Of a stretch of DNA of 64,000 nt, positions 8,416 to 16,261 are shown in pieces. The translations under genes were made by a program, and so were the position numbers. The stretch covers positions 49,125 to 113,124 of the forward strand of contig NZ_AKJT01000032.1 of the NCBI RefSeq assembly GCF_000282195.1, in the 5' to 3' direction. Positions within the stretch are counted from its first letter, which is position 1. Each line of letters opens with the position of its first letter. Under the pieces are notes generated by a model, which worked only from the letters and a program-made list of their open reading frames with translations, made no database searches and was not told where the DNA came from. The DNA is from Pseudomonas sp. GM18 (GTDB lineage Bacteria > Pseudomonadota > Gammaproteobacteria > Pseudomonadales > Pseudomonadaceae).

Positions 8416-9705
8416 TTGCCGCGTTCTTCCGCTGTACGTTTCAGCCATTTTTTGCCATCGCTGCTGTTGTTGCTCGCGGGGCTTGCGGCTGCCTACGTCA
8501 AGGATCTCAACGTCTTCTTCACTTCGCTGTTCAACGTGCTGCCTACTCTGGTGCTGTTGCTCGGCGGTGCGTATTGCGCGGTTTACCGACGTCAGCGTGA
8601 ACTGTTTCTGATGGTCACGGTGTACATCGCCTATTTCCTGCTCGACACCCAGACTGACTACTACCGCGATTACGGCAAGGTTCGTGAAGACGCCGCGGTG
8701 GTGTTCCATCTGTGCTGTTTGTTGTTGCCATTGTTGTTTGGCTTGTTTGCCGCCTGGCAAGAGCGCACTCACCTGTTTCAGGACATGGTGGCGCGCTTCG
8801 CTGTGTTGCTGGCGTTCGGCAGTGTGGCGCTGGGGCTGGAGCAAAGTTACCCACAGGCGCTGTTGATGTGGCTGTCGGAAATTCGCTGGCCAGCGTTGCA
8901 TGGTGCGTGGATGAGCCTGATTCAGTTGTCTTACCCGGTGTTCATCGCCTCGTTTCTGCTGTTGACCTGGCAATATTGGCGCAACCCAAGGCCCTTGCAT
9001 GCTGCGCAGCTGGTGGGGCTGTTGGGATTGTTCTGGATGTTGCCAAAAACCTTCATCCTGCCCTTCACCCTCAACATCATGTGCAGCCAAGTGATGTTGA
9101 TGATTGCCGCCGCGGTGGCCCATGAGGCCTATCAAATGGCATTCCGCGACGAACTCACCGGCCTGCCGGGGCGCCGCGCCCTGAACGAACGCATGCAACG
9201 ACTGGGGCGCAATTACGTGCTGGCCATGAGCGACGTCGATCACTTCAAGAAATTCAACGATACCCACGGCCACGATGTCGGCGACCAAGTGTTGCGACTG
9301 GTCGCCAGCAAGCTGTCGAAAATCAGCGGTGGCGGTAGGGCATATCGCTACGGCGGTGAGGAATTTGCCTTGGTGTTCGCAGGCAAGACCCTCGAAGAGT
9401 GCATGCCGCACCTGGAAGTCATCCGTGAATCCATCGCTACCTACAACATCCAGCTGCGCAATCAGGACAGTCGTCCCCAGGATGATCAGCAAGGACGCCA
9501 GCGCCGCGCGGGTTCGGGCGCCTCGAGTGTTTCGGTTACCGTCAGCATCGGCGTCGCCGAACGGCTGGAACAACGCACCCCTGAAGAAGTGCTCAAATCC
9601 GCCGACCAGGCGCTCTACAGCGCCAAGGGCGCGGGGCGAAACTGTGTGATGGCATTCGGTCAGACCCGCCGTGGTGCGGTGCGTATGGACGCCGCTGCGG
9701 GTTGA
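8416..9705 (+). CDS. Membrane diguanylate cyclase (GGDEF)
   Basis: 429 residues from a TTG at 8416, chosen because CGGAGC lies 7-12 bases upstream and the hydrophobic region then begins soon after a short basic N-terminus (LPRSSAVRFSH). The upstream codons are not protein-like and overlap the CRP/Vfr site. Seven or more hydrophobic segments precede a C-terminal GGDEF domain with the active GGEEF at about residues 313-317, so c-di-GMP synthesis from GTP is expected. The product-inhibition RxxD motif, normally nine residues before GGEEF, is replaced by S-G-G-G. The gene sits among acyl-CoA dehydrogenase genes. Confidence 0.88.
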   Translation: MPRSSAVRFSHFLPSLLLLLAGLAAAYVKDLNVFFTSLFNVLPTLVLLLGGAYCAVYRRQRELFLMVTVYIAYFLLDTQTDYYRDYGKVREDAAVVFHLCCLLLPLLFGLFAAWQERTHLFQDMVARFAVLLAFGSVALGLEQSYPQALLMWLSEIRWPALHGAWMSLIQLSYPVFIASFLLLTWQYWRNPRPLHAAQLVGLLGLFWMLPKTFILPFTLNIMCSQVMLMIAAAVAHEAYQMAFRDELTGLPGRRALNERMQRLGRNYVLAMSDVDHFKKFNDTHGHDVGDQVLRLVASKLSKISGGGRAYRYGGEEFALVFAGKTLEECMPHLEVIRESIATYNIQLRNQDSRPQDDQQGRQRRAGSGASSVSVTVSIGVAERLEQRTPEEVLKSADQALYSAKGAGRNCVMAFGQTRRGAVRMDAAAG

Positions 9706-9795
9706 GTGATGATGGCGCATTCAGCGTCTGGACTGTGATTGTGAGGCGTGGTGCACGGCAGTAGGTTTGAGCCATCTGCTGCCGGAGAAATGACC

Positions 9796-11592
9796 ATGCC
9801 CGAGTACAAAGCTCCCCTGCGCGACATGCGCTTTCTGATCGATCACGTCTTTGATTTTCACAGCAACTACGCCGCGCTGGGGGCCACCGATGCCAGCCCG
9901 GACATGGTCAATGCGATCCTCGAAGAAGGCGCGAAATTCTGCGAGAACGTTCTCGCACCGCTGAACCGCAGCGGTGACGAAGAGGGCTGCCATTTCGACA
10001 ATGGCGTGGTCACAACGCCTACAGGCTTCAAGCAAGCATTCGCACAATACGTGGAAGGCGGCTGGCATGGTCTGGCGGCGGATCCGGCTTACGGCGGTCA
10101 GGGCTTGCCAAGTTCCTTGGGGCTGGTCATCAGCGAAATGGTCGGCTCCAGCAACACGTCCTGGGGCATGTACCCCGGCCTGACCCACGGTGCGATGTCG
10201 GCCATCCATGCCCATGGCACTGAAGAACAGAAACAGACCTACCTGAGCAAGCTCACCGCTGGTCAATGGACCGGCACCATGTGCCTGACCGAAGCCCATT
10301 GCGGCACCGATCTGGGCATCATCAAGACCCGCGCCATGCCTCAGGCCGACGGCAGTTACGCGATCTCCGGCAGCAAAATATTCATCTCCGCCGGCGAACA
10401 CGACATGAGTGACAACATCATTCACCTGGTGCTGGCCAAACTGCCGGACGCGCCAGCGGGGACCAAAGGGATTTCGCTGTTTATCGTGCCCAAATTCCTT
10501 CCCAATGCCGAGGGCGAGGCGGGCCAGCGCAACGGCGTTTCCTGCGGCTCGATCGAACACAAAATGGGCATCAAGGCCTCGGCCACCTGCGTGCTGAATT
10601 TCGATGACGCCAAGGGCTTCTTGATCGGTGAGCCGAACAAGGGCCTGAACTGCATGTTCACCATGATGAACCACGCGCGGCTCGGCACCGGCATGCAAGG
10701 TTTGTGTCTGGGGGAGGCGAGCTTCCAGGGCGCAATCAAATACGCCAACGACCGTTTGCAAATGCGCTCGCTGACCGGCCCGAAAGCCCCGGAAAAAACC
10801 GCCGACCCGATCATCGTTCATCCCGATGTGCGCAGGATGTTGCTGACCATGAAGGCCTTCAACGAGGGCAACCGGGCACTGACTTACTTCACCGCACAGT
10901 TGCTGGACGCTGCGCACCTGAGCCCGGATGAAACGGCGCGTCAGGACGCTGAGGATTTGCTGGCGTTCCTCACACCGATCTGCAAAGCCTTCATGACTGA
11001 CACAGGATTGGAGGTGACCAACCTCGGCATGCAGGTGTTTGGCGGCCACGGTTTCATTCGTGAGTGGGGCATGGAGCAGTTGGTTCGCGACTGTCGGATC
11101 GCGCCGATCTACGAAGGCACCAACGGCATTCAGGCGCTGGATCTGCTTGGGCGCAAAGTCCTTGGCAGCCAGGGAAAACTGCTGCGCGGCTTCACCAAGA
11201 TCGTCCACAAGTTCTGTGCGGCAAACGCTGAGCATCCGCAACTCGGCAGTTATGTGGCGCAACTCAACGGTCTGAATCAGCAGTGGGGCGAGTTGACTAC
11301 CAGGATCGGCATGGCCGCGATGAAAAATCCGGACGAGGTCGGCGCCGCCTCGGTGGATTACCTGATGTACAGCGGCTACATCATCCTCGGCTACCTGTGG
11401 CTACGCATGGCGCTGGTAGCTCAGGCGCAGTTGGAGGCGGGCAGCGGTGATGCCGATTACTGCCGGAGCAAACTGGCGACCAACGAGTTTTACTTCAAGC
11501 GTTTGCTGCCGCGTACCGCCGCTCATCGGGCGGCCATCGAGGCGGGCAGTGATTGTCTGATGACGCTGCCGGCGGAGTTGTTTGCGCTTTAA
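9796..11592 (+). CDS. Acyl-CoA dehydrogenase, FadE-type (paralog 2)
   Basis: 598 residues from the ATG at 9796 (GGAGAA upstream; the longer frame is not family-like). Same architecture as paralog 1: MPEYKAPLRDMRFL start, CLTEAHCGTDLGIIKTRA, and [16 protein letters not shown] with catalytic Glu 440. It is closest to paralog 1, which suggests a local duplication followed by separation by the cyclase gene. Expected to catalyse FAD-dependent alpha,beta-dehydrogenation of acyl-CoA. Chain-length preference cannot be read from sequence. It lies 90 bases after the cyclase, so the two may be co-transcribed. Confidence 0.92.
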   Translation: MPEYKAPLRDMRFLIDHVFDFHSNYAALGATDASPDMVNAILEEGAKFCENVLAPLNRSGDEEGCHFDNGVVTTPTGFKQAFAQYVEGGWHGLAADPAYGGQGLPSSLGLVISEMVGSSNTSWGMYPGLTHGAMSAIHAHGTEEQKQTYLSKLTAGQWTGTMCLTEAHCGTDLGIIKTRAMPQADGSYAISGSKIFISAGEHDMSDNIIHLVLAKLPDAPAGTKGISLFIVPKFLPNAEGEAGQRNGVSCGSIEHKMGIKASATCVLNFDDAKGFLIGEPNKGLNCMFTMMNHARLGTGMQGLCLGEASFQGAIKYANDRLQMRSLTGPKAPEKTADPIIVHPDVRRMLLTMKAFNEGNRALTYFTAQLLDAAHLSPDETARQDAEDLLAFLTPICKAFMTDTGLEVTNLGMQVFGGHGFIREWGMEQLVRDCRIAPIYEGTNGIQALDLLGRKVLGSQGKLLRGFTKIVHKFCAANAEHPQLGSYVAQLNGLNQQWGELTTRIGMAAMKNPDEVGAASVDYLMYSGYIILGYLWLRMALVAQAQLEAGSGDADYCRSKLATNEFYFKRLLPRTAAHRAAIEAGSDCLMTLPAELFAL

Positions 11593-11612
11593 TCTTTCTA
11601 ACCAGCCTAAAG

Positions 11613-11637
11613 AGCCCGCCTTGCTGCGGGCTTCTTT
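11613..11637 (+). terminator. Rho-independent terminator of acyl-CoA dehydrogenase 2
   Basis: 7-base stem AGCCCGC (11613-11619) / GCGGGCT (11626-11632) with a 6-base loop, followed by a short T-rich tail (TCTTT). Confidence 0.75.
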
Positions 11638-11653
11638 ATGACAAATTAGCCAG

Positions 11654-11687
11654 TGACCAAAAATAACAAATTGGTCATGGGTTGACC
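11654..11687. promoter_or_regulatory. Array of three TGACC half-sites upstream of acyl-CoA dehydrogenase 3
   Basis: TGACCAA (11654-11660), 10 bases, TTGGTCA (11671-11677) forms a perfect dyad. GGTCA (11673-11677), 5 bases, TGACC (11683-11687) forms a second, overlapping dyad. The array is 90-125 bases before the start codon at 11778, where an operator would lie. It does not match the PsrA box. The regulator is unidentified. Confidence 0.5.
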
Positions 11688-11777
11688 CTATGTGTCGTAA
11701 AAGTTGTTGAGGTACACTCGGACACAGCGAAATCACTATTCCTACGAACCACCTGTTTAGATCTTGCGAGGTTTGCC

Positions 11778-13556
11778 ATGGCTGACTACAAAGCGCCCCT
11801 GCGCGATATGCGCTTCGTCCTCAATGAAGTTTTCGAGGTCGCCAAACTCTGGGCCGAACTGCCTGCGCTCGCCGAGACCGTCGATGCTGAAACTGTCGAA
11901 GCCATTCTGGAAGAAGCTGGCAAGGTCACCAGCAAAAGCATCGCGCCCCTGAGCCGTGCGGCTGACGAAGAAGGTTGCCACTGGGCCGACGGTGCCGTCA
12001 CCACCCCGGCCGGTTTCCCACAGGCGTATCAGACCTACGCTGAAGGCGGTTGGGTCGGTGTCGGTGGCGATCCGACCTATGGCGGCATGGGCATGCCCAA
12101 GGCTGTTTCGGCGCAGGTCGAAGAAATGGTCAACTCCGCCAGCCTGTCGTTCGGTCTGTACCCGATGCTGACCGCCGGCGCCTGCCTGTCGATCAATGCC
12201 CACGCCAGCGAAGAGCTGAAAGCCGCATACCTGCCGAACATGTACGCCGGGGTCTGGGCCGGTTCCATGTGCCTGACCGAGCCGCACGCCGGTACCGATC
12301 TGGGGATTATCCGCACCAAGGCCGAGCCTCAGGCCGACGGTTCCTACAAGGTCAGCGGCACCAAGATCTTCATCACCGGCGGCGAGCACGACCTGACCGA
12401 AAACATCATCCACCTGGTACTGGCCAAACTGCCGGACGCGCCAGCAGGACCGAAAGGTATTTCGCTGTTCCTGGTGCCGAAGTTCATGGTCAATGCCGAT
12501 GGCAGCCTCGGTGCGCGCAACCCGGCGACCTGCGGTTCGATCGAACACAAGATGGGCATCCAGGCGTCCGCGACCTGTGTGATGAACTTCGACGAAGCCG
12601 TGGGTTACCTGGTCGGCGAGCCGAACAAAGGCCTGGCGGCGATGTTCACCATGATGAACTACGAGCGTCTGGGTGTCGGCATCCAGGGCCTGGCCTCGGG
12701 TGAGCGTTCCTACCAGAACGCCATTGAATACGCCCGCGACCGTCTGCAGAGCCGTTCGCCGACCGGCGCGCAAAACAAAGACAAAGTGGCTGACCCGATC
12801 ATCGTCCACCCGGACGTGCGTCGTATGCTGCTGACCATGAAAGCCTCCAACGAAGGCGGCCGTGCATTTTCCACTTACGTGGCGATGCAGCTGGACACCG
12901 CCAAGTTCAGCGAAGACGCCACCACTCGCAAGCGTGCAGAAGATCTGGTTGCACTGTTGACGCCTGTGGCCAAGGCATTCCTGACCGACCTGGGGCTGGA
13001 AACCACGGTTCACGGCCAGCAGATTTTTGGCGGCCATGGCTACATCCGTGAGTGGGGCCAGGAGCAACTGGTTCGTGACGTGCGCATCACGCAGATCTAC
13101 GAAGGCACCAACGGTATTCAGGCGCTGGACCTTGTCGGGCGCAAGATCGTCGGCAGCGGCGGGGCGTTCTACAAACTGTTCGCTGACGAGATTCGTCATT
13201 TCACCGCGACGGCCAGTGCTGATCTGGCGGAGTTCACCAAACCGCTGAACGATGCAGTGGACACCCTCGACGATCTGACCGCATGGCTGCTGGACCGGGC
13301 GAAAAACAACCCGAACGAAATCGGCGCTGCGTCGGTCGAATATCTACAAGCATTCGGTTACACAGCCTACGCCTACATGTGGGCACTGATGGCCAAGGCA
13401 GCCTTCGGCAAAGAAGCGCAGGACGATTTCTATGCGAGCAAACTCGGTACGGCGCGATTCTATTTCGCCCGTCTGCTGCCGCGTATTCACTCGTTGAGCG
13501 CGTCGGTAAAGGCGGGTAGCGAGTCGCTGTTCCTGCTGGATGCAGGACAGTTCTGA
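11778..13556 (+). CDS. Acyl-CoA dehydrogenase, FadE-type (paralog 3)
   Basis: 592 residues from the ATG at 11778 (GCGAGG upstream). Same long ACAD subfamily: [14 protein letters not shown] start, CLTEPHAGTDLGIIRTKAEP, YEGTNGIQALDLVGRK with Glu 442. It is more diverged from paralogs 1 and 2, and has Ala where they have Cys in the HCGTD segment. Its position suggests it corresponds to PA0508/fadE2 of P. aeruginosa. It has its own upstream region with a TGACC half-site array, so its regulation probably differs from the PsrA-box paralog. Confidence 0.92.
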   Translation: MADYKAPLRDMRFVLNEVFEVAKLWAELPALAETVDAETVEAILEEAGKVTSKSIAPLSRAADEEGCHWADGAVTTPAGFPQAYQTYAEGGWVGVGGDPTYGGMGMPKAVSAQVEEMVNSASLSFGLYPMLTAGACLSINAHASEELKAAYLPNMYAGVWAGSMCLTEPHAGTDLGIIRTKAEPQADGSYKVSGTKIFITGGEHDLTENIIHLVLAKLPDAPAGPKGISLFLVPKFMVNADGSLGARNPATCGSIEHKMGIQASATCVMNFDEAVGYLVGEPNKGLAAMFTMMNYERLGVGIQGLASGERSYQNAIEYARDRLQSRSPTGAQNKDKVADPIIVHPDVRRMLLTMKASNEGGRAFSTYVAMQLDTAKFSEDATTRKRAEDLVALLTPVAKAFLTDLGLETTVHGQQIFGGHGYIREWGQEQLVRDVRITQIYEGTNGIQALDLVGRKIVGSGGAFYKLFADEIRHFTATASADLAEFTKPLNDAVDTLDDLTAWLLDRAKNNPNEIGAASVEYLQAFGYTAYAYMWALMAKAAFGKEAQDDFYASKLGTARFYFARLLPRIHSLSASVKAGSESLFLLDAGQF

Positions 13557-13563
13557 CTCTGTA

Positions 13564-13593
13564 ACGTCATGTAAGCATTCTCTTACATGACGT
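13564..13593. repeat. Perfect 12-base palindrome after acyl-CoA dehydrogenase 3
   Basis: ACGTCATGTAAG (13564-13575), 6 bases, CTTACATGACGT (13582-13593). It starts 8 bases after the stop codon and is not followed by a T run, so it could be a weak terminator, an mRNA-stabilising stem or a protein site. Confidence 0.55.
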
Positions 13594-13742
13594 GCTGCTG
13601 TTTTCCCATATGCGCAAATTGGATCCAGAGCTAATCTACTTCACATGGACGTCGCGCAGGAAGCGCAAAGCAACAACACGGACACGTAGGATTCTGCCAG
13701 GACGGCGGAGTGAAATGGATGTCAGGGAAACAGTCTGCAAAG

Positions 13743-13766
13743 CCCCGCTTCGGCGGGGTTTTCTTT
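13743..13766. terminator. Intrinsic terminator between acyl-CoA dehydrogenase 3 and the LysR gene
   Basis: Stem CCCCGC (13743-13748), UUCG tetraloop, GCGGGG (13753-13758), then TTTTCTTTT. The plus-strand T run fits termination of the dehydrogenase transcript. Confidence 0.85.
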
Positions 13767-13781
13767 TGCCTGCAAAAAAGT

Positions 13782-14702
13782 TCAGCTCAACCCATCCGGG
13801 GTTGTCGGGCTACGCAAGTGATCATCCATCACCTCTTCCAGCAATGTCCGCAACAACGCCAGCGAAGCCTGTTGCCGCTGCACATCCCGACACACCAACC
13901 CCACTTTCAGCGGCACCCGTGGCTCACTCAGTGGTTTCCACAGCAGCTCTTGGTCGCCATGGGTCTTTTGTGAGCGTCCGGGCAGCACGGTCGCCAGCCG
14001 CGTGTGCGGCAGGCTGTCGAGAATCCCTGCCATGTTGTTCAGCTCGGCCTGCACCTGCGGACGGCGTCCCAGATTGGCCAATTGTGTCTGCCAGATCTGC
14101 CGTATCTGGAACTCCTCACCCAGCAGCAACATCGGCAATTCGGCGGCCTGGCTCATGGAGACCTTCTTGAATTCGCGCAACGGATGGTCCGCAGGGATGA
14201 CAAGGGTCAGCTCATCTTCGTACAACGGCACGCCATGCAAACCCGGTTGACGGGGCGGCAGGTAACTGATGCCGATGTCCAGCGAACCGTTGAGTAGGCG
14301 CCGCTCGATTTCCAGGCCGGTCAGTTCATAGATCTGCACTACCAAATGCGGCTGCGCCTTGCGCACGCGTTCGAGCATTTGCGGCACCAGGCTGGAATGG
14401 ACGGTCTGCAGCACGCCAATGGCCAAGGTTCGCAGCGCCTTGCCCTTGAAATTTCCCAAGGCTTCGCGCGCGCGTTGCAGGCCATCGAGCAAGGGCAGGG
14501 CATGGTTGTACAACGTGTGGGCCGCCAGGGTTGGCAGCAGACGTTTGCTACTGCGTTCGAACAGGCTCACATCGAGGTTCTGTTCGAGTTGGCGGATCTG
14601 CTGGGACAACGCTGGCTGGGAGATTGAAAGTCGCTCGGCGGCCCGACCGACGTGGCCCTCTTCGTAGACCGCGACGAAATAACGCAGTTGTTTGAAATCC
14701 AT
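13782..14702 (-). CDS. LysR-type transcriptional regulator
   Basis: 306 residues. The N-terminal winged helix-turn-helix (MDFKQLRYFVAVYEEGHVGRA, then SISQPALSQQIRQLEQ) is followed by a periplasmic-binding-like effector domain, the standard LTTR layout and length. It is divergent from the class III aminotransferase at 14872 and probably regulates it. A palindrome with the LTTR T-N11-A signature overlaps its own start codon, consistent with autoregulation. The inducer is unknown. Confidence 0.9.
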   Translation of the reverse strand: MDFKQLRYFVAVYEEGHVGRAAERLSISQPALSQQIRQLEQNLDVSLFERSSKRLLPTLAAHTLYNHALPLLDGLQRAREALGNFKGKALRTLAIGVLQTVHSSLVPQMLERVRKAQPHLVVQIYELTGLEIERRLLNGSLDIGISYLPPRQPGLHGVPLYEDELTLVIPADHPLREFKKVSMSQAAELPMLLLGEEFQIRQIWQTQLANLGRRPQVQAELNNMAGILDSLPHTRLATVLPGRSQKTHGDQELLWKPLSEPRVPLKVGLVCRDVQRQQASLALLRTLLEEVMDDHLRSPTTPDGLS

Positions 14703-14715
14703 AAGTAATACTTAT
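14701..14715. promoter_or_regulatory. Candidate LysR operator (T-N11-A palindrome)
   Basis: ATAAGTAATACTTAT is a perfect 15-base palindrome containing T(14702)-N11-A(14714), the LTTR recognition form. It covers the start codon and ribosome-binding region of the LysR gene and lies about 160 bases from the aminotransferase start. Confidence 0.6.
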
Positions 14716-14803
14716 CGAAAATGCTGAGAAATCGAAATGGCTCAGTGCCTTGCCTACGCCTAGTCTAACCGCATTCACAAGGCTTACAGGGCCAGAGCAC
14801 ACG

Positions 14804-14875
14804 ATGAATACCGTTTACGACGATGGTGTTTACATAGGCAAGGCAAAAAACCTCGGACGAGGTTTTATCCGATGA
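14804..14875 (+). CDS. Short leader ORF with internal terminator-like hairpin
   Basis: An ATG at 14804 opens a 23-residue frame (begins MNTVYDDGVY, ends GRGFIR) whose TGA stop overlaps the ATG of the aminotransferase (ATGA at 14872-14875). The frame contains AAAACCTC (14847-14854), GGAC, GAGGTTTT (14859-14866), an 8-base perfect stem ending in a T run, which resembles an intrinsic terminator. The arrangement of short ORF, hairpin and overlapping structural gene suggests attenuation or translational coupling. There is no obvious run of one amino acid. No recognised family. Confidence 0.45.
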   Translation: MNTVYDDGVYIGKAKNLGRGFIR

Positions 14876-16155
14876 ATCTGTTCAACCTGCGACGCAAGCC
14901 ACCGAGCCTTGATGACCTGGCGATGGACACTTCCCTGCCGGCCAGAAGCGACAACTTTTCCAGCGAGTGCCTGATGCCCAGTGTCGAACGGCCGAAACAG
15001 ATTTTCGTGCGTGGCCAAGGCTCCTGGTTGTGGGACAGCGATGACCGCGCTTATCTGGACTTCTCACAAGGTGGCGGTGCCAATAGCCTCGGACACAGCC
15101 CTTCAGCACTGGTCAAAGCGATTTCGGAACAGGCTCAGTCGCTGATCAATCCGGGTTTTGGACTGCACAACCGCGGCATGCTCAACCTTGCCGAGCGGCT
15201 CTGCGCCAGCACTGGCAGTGACCAGGCGTACCTGCTCAACAGTGGCAGCGAAGCCTGTGAAGCGGCGATCAAACTGGCGCGCAAATGGGGTCAGCAACAT
15301 CGTGGCGGCGCTTCGCGGATCATCGTGGCCAGTAAAGGCTGTCATGGCCGTAGTCTCGGGACGATTTCGGCGTCGGACAGTTCGAACCTGGTCAACCGAT
15401 TCGAGCCACAGCTACCGGGCTTCAGTCCTGTTCCGTTTAATGACCTGCCCGCCTTACATGCGGCCGTTGATGCCCAGACGGTCGCGATCATGCTTGAACC
15501 GATCCAGAGCGAGGCCGGGGTGATTCCCGCTACCGAGCACTACCTCAAGGGCGTCGAGCGCTTGTGTCGTGAGCTTGGCATTCTGCTGATACTCGACGAA
15601 GTGCAAACCGGCGTCGGTCGTTGCGGCACCTTGCTCGCCGAACAGTCCTACGGTGTACGGGCAGATATCGTCGTGCTCGGCAAAGGGCTCGGCGGTGGCG
15701 TGCCATTGGCGGCATTGTTGGCGCGAGGCAAGGCCTGTTGTTTCGAAACCGGCGAAATGAGCGGCACTCATCATGGCAATGCGTTGATGAGTGCCGCCGG
15801 GCTTGTCGTGCTCGACAGCGTGCAGGACAAGGGCTTTCTCGATCATATGCGGGAAACCGCTCAGCACTTGGGCGAAGGCCTGGGGCGTCTGGCCCATCGC
15901 TATGGTCACGGCGAATTGCGCGGGCAAGGGCTGCTCTGGGGGCTCGATCTGTCCGACGATTCGGCCGACGCCGTAGTCAAGGCTGCGTTGTATGAAGGCT
16001 TGCTGCTCAACGCCCCGCAACCCGATTGCCTGCGCTTTACCCCGGCCCTCACTGTCAGCAAGGCCAATATCGACGAAATGCTCCTGCGCCTGGCCCGCGC
16101 CTTCTCCCGCGTACGCACCGCGCAACTGCAGTGCCGCAAAGGTATTGCGGTCTGA
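14872..16155 (+). CDS. Class III (acetylornithine-like) PLP aminotransferase
   Basis: 427 residues. It belongs to the ornithine/acetylornithine/GABA aminotransferase fold: glycine-rich N-terminal segment GQGSWLWDSDDRAYLDFSQG, PLP phosphate-binding NSGSEACEAAIKLAR, LDEVQTGVGRCGTL with the PLP-contacting Asp, and the Schiff-base lysine in VVLGKGLGGGVPLAALLARG. These enzymes transfer an omega- or alpha-amino group to 2-oxoglutarate. It differs from housekeeping ArgD by an N-terminal extension of about 35 residues. The divergent LysR gene and the leader hairpin point to a substrate-induced accessory pathway. Substrate unknown. Confidence 0.85.
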   Translation: MNLFNLRRKPPSLDDLAMDTSLPARSDNFSSECLMPSVERPKQIFVRGQGSWLWDSDDRAYLDFSQGGGANSLGHSPSALVKAISEQAQSLINPGFGLHNRGMLNLAERLCASTGSDQAYLLNSGSEACEAAIKLARKWGQQHRGGASRIIVASKGCHGRSLGTISASDSSNLVNRFEPQLPGFSPVPFNDLPALHAAVDAQTVAIMLEPIQSEAGVIPATEHYLKGVERLCRELGILLILDEVQTGVGRCGTLLAEQSYGVRADIVVLGKGLGGGVPLAALLARGKACCFETGEMSGTHHGNALMSAAGLVVLDSVQDKGFLDHMRETAQHLGEGLGRLAHRYGHGELRGQGLLWGLDLSDDSADAVVKAALYEGLLLNAPQPDCLRFTPALTVSKANIDEMLLRLARAFSRVRTAQLQCRKGIAV

Positions 16156-16202
16156 TCGGACCCGCCCTACACGAATTTCCGAACCGTCTCGCGGTATAAC
16201 GC

Positions 16203-16244
16203 AACGCCCCACGTTTGATTCTTTTCGCGTGGGGCGTTTTTTTG
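16203..16244. terminator. Bidirectional terminator between the aminotransferase and S9 peptidase
   Basis: 11-base perfect stem AACGCCCCACG (16203-16213) / CGTGGGGCGTT (16228-16238), then a T run on the plus strand. The two flanking genes are convergent. Confidence 0.9.
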
Positions 16245-16261
16245 TGTTGATCGCGCCGACT

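Noticed and set aside
13592..14170. 192-codon plus-strand frame over the terminator and LysR 3' end
   Set aside because: It reads through an intrinsic terminator and antisense to LysR; no protein-like motifs.
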